Below the pieces are notes generated by a model. The model worked only from the letters and a program-made list of their open reading frames with translations, made no database searches and was not told the DNA's origin. Below, in pieces: positions 61,839 to 64,000 of a stretch of DNA of 64,000 nucleotides (its first letter is position 1; each line of letters starts with the position of its first letter). The DNA lies in contig JAJZAI010000009.1 in the NCBI GenBank assembly GCA_021799495.1, positions 1 to 64,000 of the forward strand, in the 5' to 3' direction. Source of the DNA: Deltaproteobacteria bacterium (GTDB taxonomy: Bacteria > Desulfobacterota > Binatia > Binatales > Binataceae). Made by a program: the position numbers and the translations under genes.

Positions 61839-63524
61839 ATGCGCAAAATCCCGAGTCGCCGGCTGATCGGCGCGGCGTTCAGCTTCCTGCTTCTGACTGT
61901 CGCGCTGACGCTCGCCGCGGCGGCCACCGCGCGCGCGTCGCTGCAGATCACCGTCGGCAATCCGGGTCTCGAACATTTCGACACCGACGGCGCGGTGCAA
62001 CTCGATTTCGGCTTGACCGACCAGAACGGCCAGCCCGTCGGAAATCTGCGGGTCGAGAACCTCAAGGTCCTGGAAGACGGCGTACAGGCCAAGATTCTCG
62101 ACTTCCGCGGCGTCGGCCAGGGCCGCCCGGTCGATATCGTTTTCGTGATGGACGTGACGGAGTCGATGCAGCCGTATATCGACGCGATCAAGCAGAACAT
62201 AATCCAGTTCGCGCAAGATCTGGCGGCCAACAACCGCGATTACCGGCTGGGCCTCGTCACTTTCGAGGACTACGTCGTATCCGCCTATCCGGACTGCAAT
62301 TGCGCGTACCGCAAAACGCTGACCTCGAATGTCCAGCAGTTCATCCAGTGGGTTGGCGGGCTGCACGCGGGCGGCGGCGGCGACATTCCCGAGGATCAGC
62401 TCGACGCGCTCGCCTATGCCTCGACGTTTCCGTACCGGCCCAACGCGCAGAGCATCGTAATCATGATCACCGACGCGCCGCCGCACGTGAAAGGGGACGG
62501 TCCGGATCGTTCCGGCGACGCCGCCTACCAGGCGCACCACCCAGATCCCAACGCCGACGTGACCGAAGAAACCGCGGCGACCGTCGCGGCCAAATTGCAG
62601 AATGCGGGCCTCACGCTCTATGCGGTCGCGCCGCCGCCGTTCATCGCGCCGCAGTACGCCCAGATCGTGCAGGCCACGCACGGCAGGCTCTACAACATCA
62701 TTTCCGAGGAAAATCGCTTTCCGGAGTTGGTGCGCGAGATCGGCCATTCGATCGCCACCGAATATTCGCTGACCTACCAGACGCCGCGGCCGGTCGAGGA
62801 CGGCACCAACCGCGGCGTCGAACTCCAGATCGACTACAATGGCGAGACTGGCAGCGCTGACACATCCTATCAGGTGCGCGGCGTCGGCGGCGCGGCGATC
62901 AACATACCGGCCGGCGGCGCTGCGGGAACTGAATCCGCGGTGGGCGAAGGCCTCGGCGCGATATCGTTCAAATGGTGGAATGGCGCCGTTCCGCTGATCG
63001 CGATCGCCGCGCTGTTCGCGCTCTCGCGGATGCGGTTCGGCGTCTCGGCCGACGAGCTCAAATCGATCGTTGACGCGCAGCGCGCCGCCGCGCCCGTCGC
63101 GGCCGGCAATATCGTCACGAGCGCGCGCGATTATCTGCGCGATCGCGGCCAGCGCGCCGCGGCGGCGCAAGCGCGGAGCGCGGCGCCCACCCAGGCGCGC
63201 ACGGCCGCTCCCGCCGGGCCGCTGCCGAGCGGCGAGGCGCGCCTCACGACCATCAATCCGGTCGATCCCGTGCCGGCCGAATATGCGCTGTTCAAGGACG
63301 AGGTTTCGCTCGGCCGCGGCGAGGACAACGACGTCGTGATTCCGCACGCCAGCATCTCGCGCGCGCATGCGCGCCTGACCCGCCGCAACGGCGCTTTCGA
63401 GCTGCGCGATCTCAATTCGACCAACGGCAGTTTCGTCAACGGGCAACAGGTGCGCGGCAGCGTCGCCGTGGCGAACGGCAGCGAAGTGCGCTTCGGCGAT
63501 ATCAGCTTCATCCTGTGGTTCTGA
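61839..63524 (+). CDS. Membrane protein with VWA and FHA domains
   Basis: 561 aa from ATG 61839 with GGAAAA before it. Signal peptide LLTVALTLAAAATARA. Periplasmic VWA domain with MIDAS DVTESMQ (about 105), the TFEDYV loop and MITDAPPH. A transmembrane segment at about 380-397 (AVPLIAIAALFALSRM), a Gln/Ala-rich linker, then a C-terminal FHA domain in the cytoplasm (LGRGEDNDVV, SISRAHARLT, DLNSTNGSFVNG). It could connect an external or periplasmic ligand to cytoplasmic phosphothreonine signalling, but no Ser/Thr kinase gene is nearby. Confidence 0.9.
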   Translation: MRKIPSRRLIGAAFSFLLLTVALTLAAAATARASLQITVGNPGLEHFDTDGAVQLDFGLTDQNGQPVGNLRVENLKVLEDGVQAKILDFRGVGQGRPVDIVFVMDVTESMQPYIDAIKQNIIQFAQDLAANNRDYRLGLVTFEDYVVSAYPDCNCAYRKTLTSNVQQFIQWVGGLHAGGGGDIPEDQLDALAYASTFPYRPNAQSIVIMITDAPPHVKGDGPDRSGDAAYQAHHPDPNADVTEETAATVAAKLQNAGLTLYAVAPPPFIAPQYAQIVQATHGRLYNIISEENRFPELVREIGHSIATEYSLTYQTPRPVEDGTNRGVELQIDYNGETGSADTSYQVRGVGGAAINIPAGGAAGTESAVGEGLGAISFKWWNGAVPLIAIAALFALSRMRFGVSADELKSIVDAQRAAAPVAAGNIVTSARDYLRDRGQRAAAAQARSAAPTQARTAAPAGPLPSGEARLTTINPVDPVPAEYALFKDEVSLGRGEDNDVVIPHASISRAHARLTRRNGAFELRDLNSTNGSFVNGQQVRGSVAVANGSEVRFGDISFILWF

Positions 63525-63635
63525 ATTTCCGGTGCTGCGCGCGCCGCACCGGAACGTTACGGCCCGTGCGATTTCGCGGCTCGGCGCGCGCCGCCGCGTC
63601 GAATCGGTCAGGCCGGATCGCCATCGCCAATCCAT

Positions 63636-63657
63636 CGAAATTTCGCGCGAAATTTCG
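63636..63657. repeat. 22-base perfect palindrome upstream of ilvB
   Basis: CGAAATTTCGC followed by its reverse complement, with CGAAATTTCGCG repeated in direct orientation. It stands out as an AT-rich core in a GC-rich leader and could bind a regulator. Confidence 0.6.
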
Positions 63658-63738
63658 CGCCCGAACCGCGCGCCGCGGCGCCAATTCGCCGGCCCGCGTT
63701 GTGCCTGCCCCGTCCGCTGGTGTACTTTTATACGACTT

Positions 63739-63786
63739 ATGGCCTTTTCGCGGCCTGCGCCATGTCCAGACAGCCACGTTCCATGA
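63739..63786 (+). promoter_or_regulatory. Possible 15-codon leader ORF overlapping ilvB start
   Basis: ATG 63739 opens a short frame ([15 protein letters not shown]) whose TGA overlaps the ilvB ATG as ATGA. ilvB has no clear ribosome-binding site of its own (CAGCCACGTTCC), so its translation may be coupled to this leader. No branched-chain amino acid codon cluster is present, so classical attenuation is not indicated. Confidence 0.35.
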
Positions 63787-64000
63787 AAAAGCTGACCGGA
63801 GCCCAAATCGTTATCGAGAGTCTGATTGCCGAGGGGGTCGATGTGATATTCGGCTATCCCGGCGGCGCGATTCTGCCCACCTACGACGCTTTGCTCGATT
63901 CCAAAATCCGCCACGTCCTCGTCCGCCACGAACAGGGCGCGACCCACATGGCGGAGGGCTACGCGCGCGTCAGCGGCCGGCCGGGGGTCGTGATCGTCAC
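63783..64000 (+). CDS. ilvB: Acetolactate synthase large subunit, 5' part
   Basis: The first 72 codons of the gene; the rest is outside the window. [40 protein letters not shown] and the ThDP-activating Glu in [16 protein letters not shown] are diagnostic. It makes 2-acetolactate for valine, leucine and isoleucine. The usual partner ilvN would lie downstream. Confidence 0.93.
   Translation, partial: MKKLTGAQIVIESLIAEGVDVIFGYPGGAILPTYDALLDSKIRHVLVRHEQGATHMAEGYARVSGRPGVVIV

Noticed and set aside
61833-63947. 704-aa minus-strand ORF
   Set aside because: Antisense to the VWA-FHA gene and the ilvB start; no motif or ribosome-binding site.

Overview
This is a 64 kb, GC-rich chromosomal window from a Gram-negative bacterium. 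Several observations fit a soil or aquatic lineage from the deltaproteobacterial/Desulfobacterota/Binatota area: a near-complete hopanoid cluster, a soluble NAD-linked formate dehydrogenase, lipoproteins, a DUF6178 protein, and LysM/L,D-transpeptidase wall enzymes. That placement is an inference from gene content only. Coding density is high. High GC produces many long antisense ORFs, which I treated as shadows. I saw no rRNA, tRNA, CRISPR array, intact transposase or origin.

Layout. 1-2.7 kb: a partial unknown protein, a metallophosphoesterase and an HSD10-type dehydrogenase. 2.8-5.6 kb: two secreted-protein genes, one of them a beta-helix protein, built on a tandem duplication with near-identical promoters. 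5.6-10 kb: an ECF sigma factor / anti-sigma / exported protein operon behind DNA polymerase I. 10.1-15 kb: a Gld-type ABC-2 transporter operon with a DUF4340 protein. 14.9-18.7 kb: acpS, a ferredoxin, an N-acetyltransferase-like protein, an ABM-domain protein and an acyl-CoA dehydrogenase. 18.7-25.3 kb (minus strand): UvrD-like helicase, L,D-transpeptidase, sugar aminotransferase, UDP-glucuronate decarboxylase and an SDR. 25.4-30.1 kb: rlmE, a BFN-PDZ lipoprotein, a DUF6178 protein, thiD and a nitrate-reductase-associated protein.

30.3-39.2 kb: NAD-dependent formate dehydrogenase genes fdsG, fdsB and fdsA. These are separated from fdsD by about 2.7 kb of compositionally different DNA that carries an MFS transporter flanked by two decayed genes. 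The natural operon seems to have been split by an insertion.

39.4-53.5 kb: a hopanoid supercluster. In order: TetR regulator, hpnH, ispA, a zinc alcohol dehydrogenase, shc, dxr, hpnC, hpnD, hpnE, hpnA, a DUF422/CruF-like membrane protein, then hpnG (opposite strand) and hpnK. It joins isoprenoid precursor supply (Dxr, IspA), squalene formation (HpnC/D/E), cyclisation (Shc) and side-chain extension (HpnH/G). The alcohol dehydrogenase is not a named hopanoid gene and is my best candidate for something undescribed: it could perform the reduction of ribosylhopane to bacteriohopanetetrol.

53.6-64 kb: an M1 aminopeptidase, an APH-fold phosphotransferase, an EmrA-type membrane fusion protein, two exported lipoproteins, a VWA-FHA membrane protein and the start of ilvB, cut by the window end.
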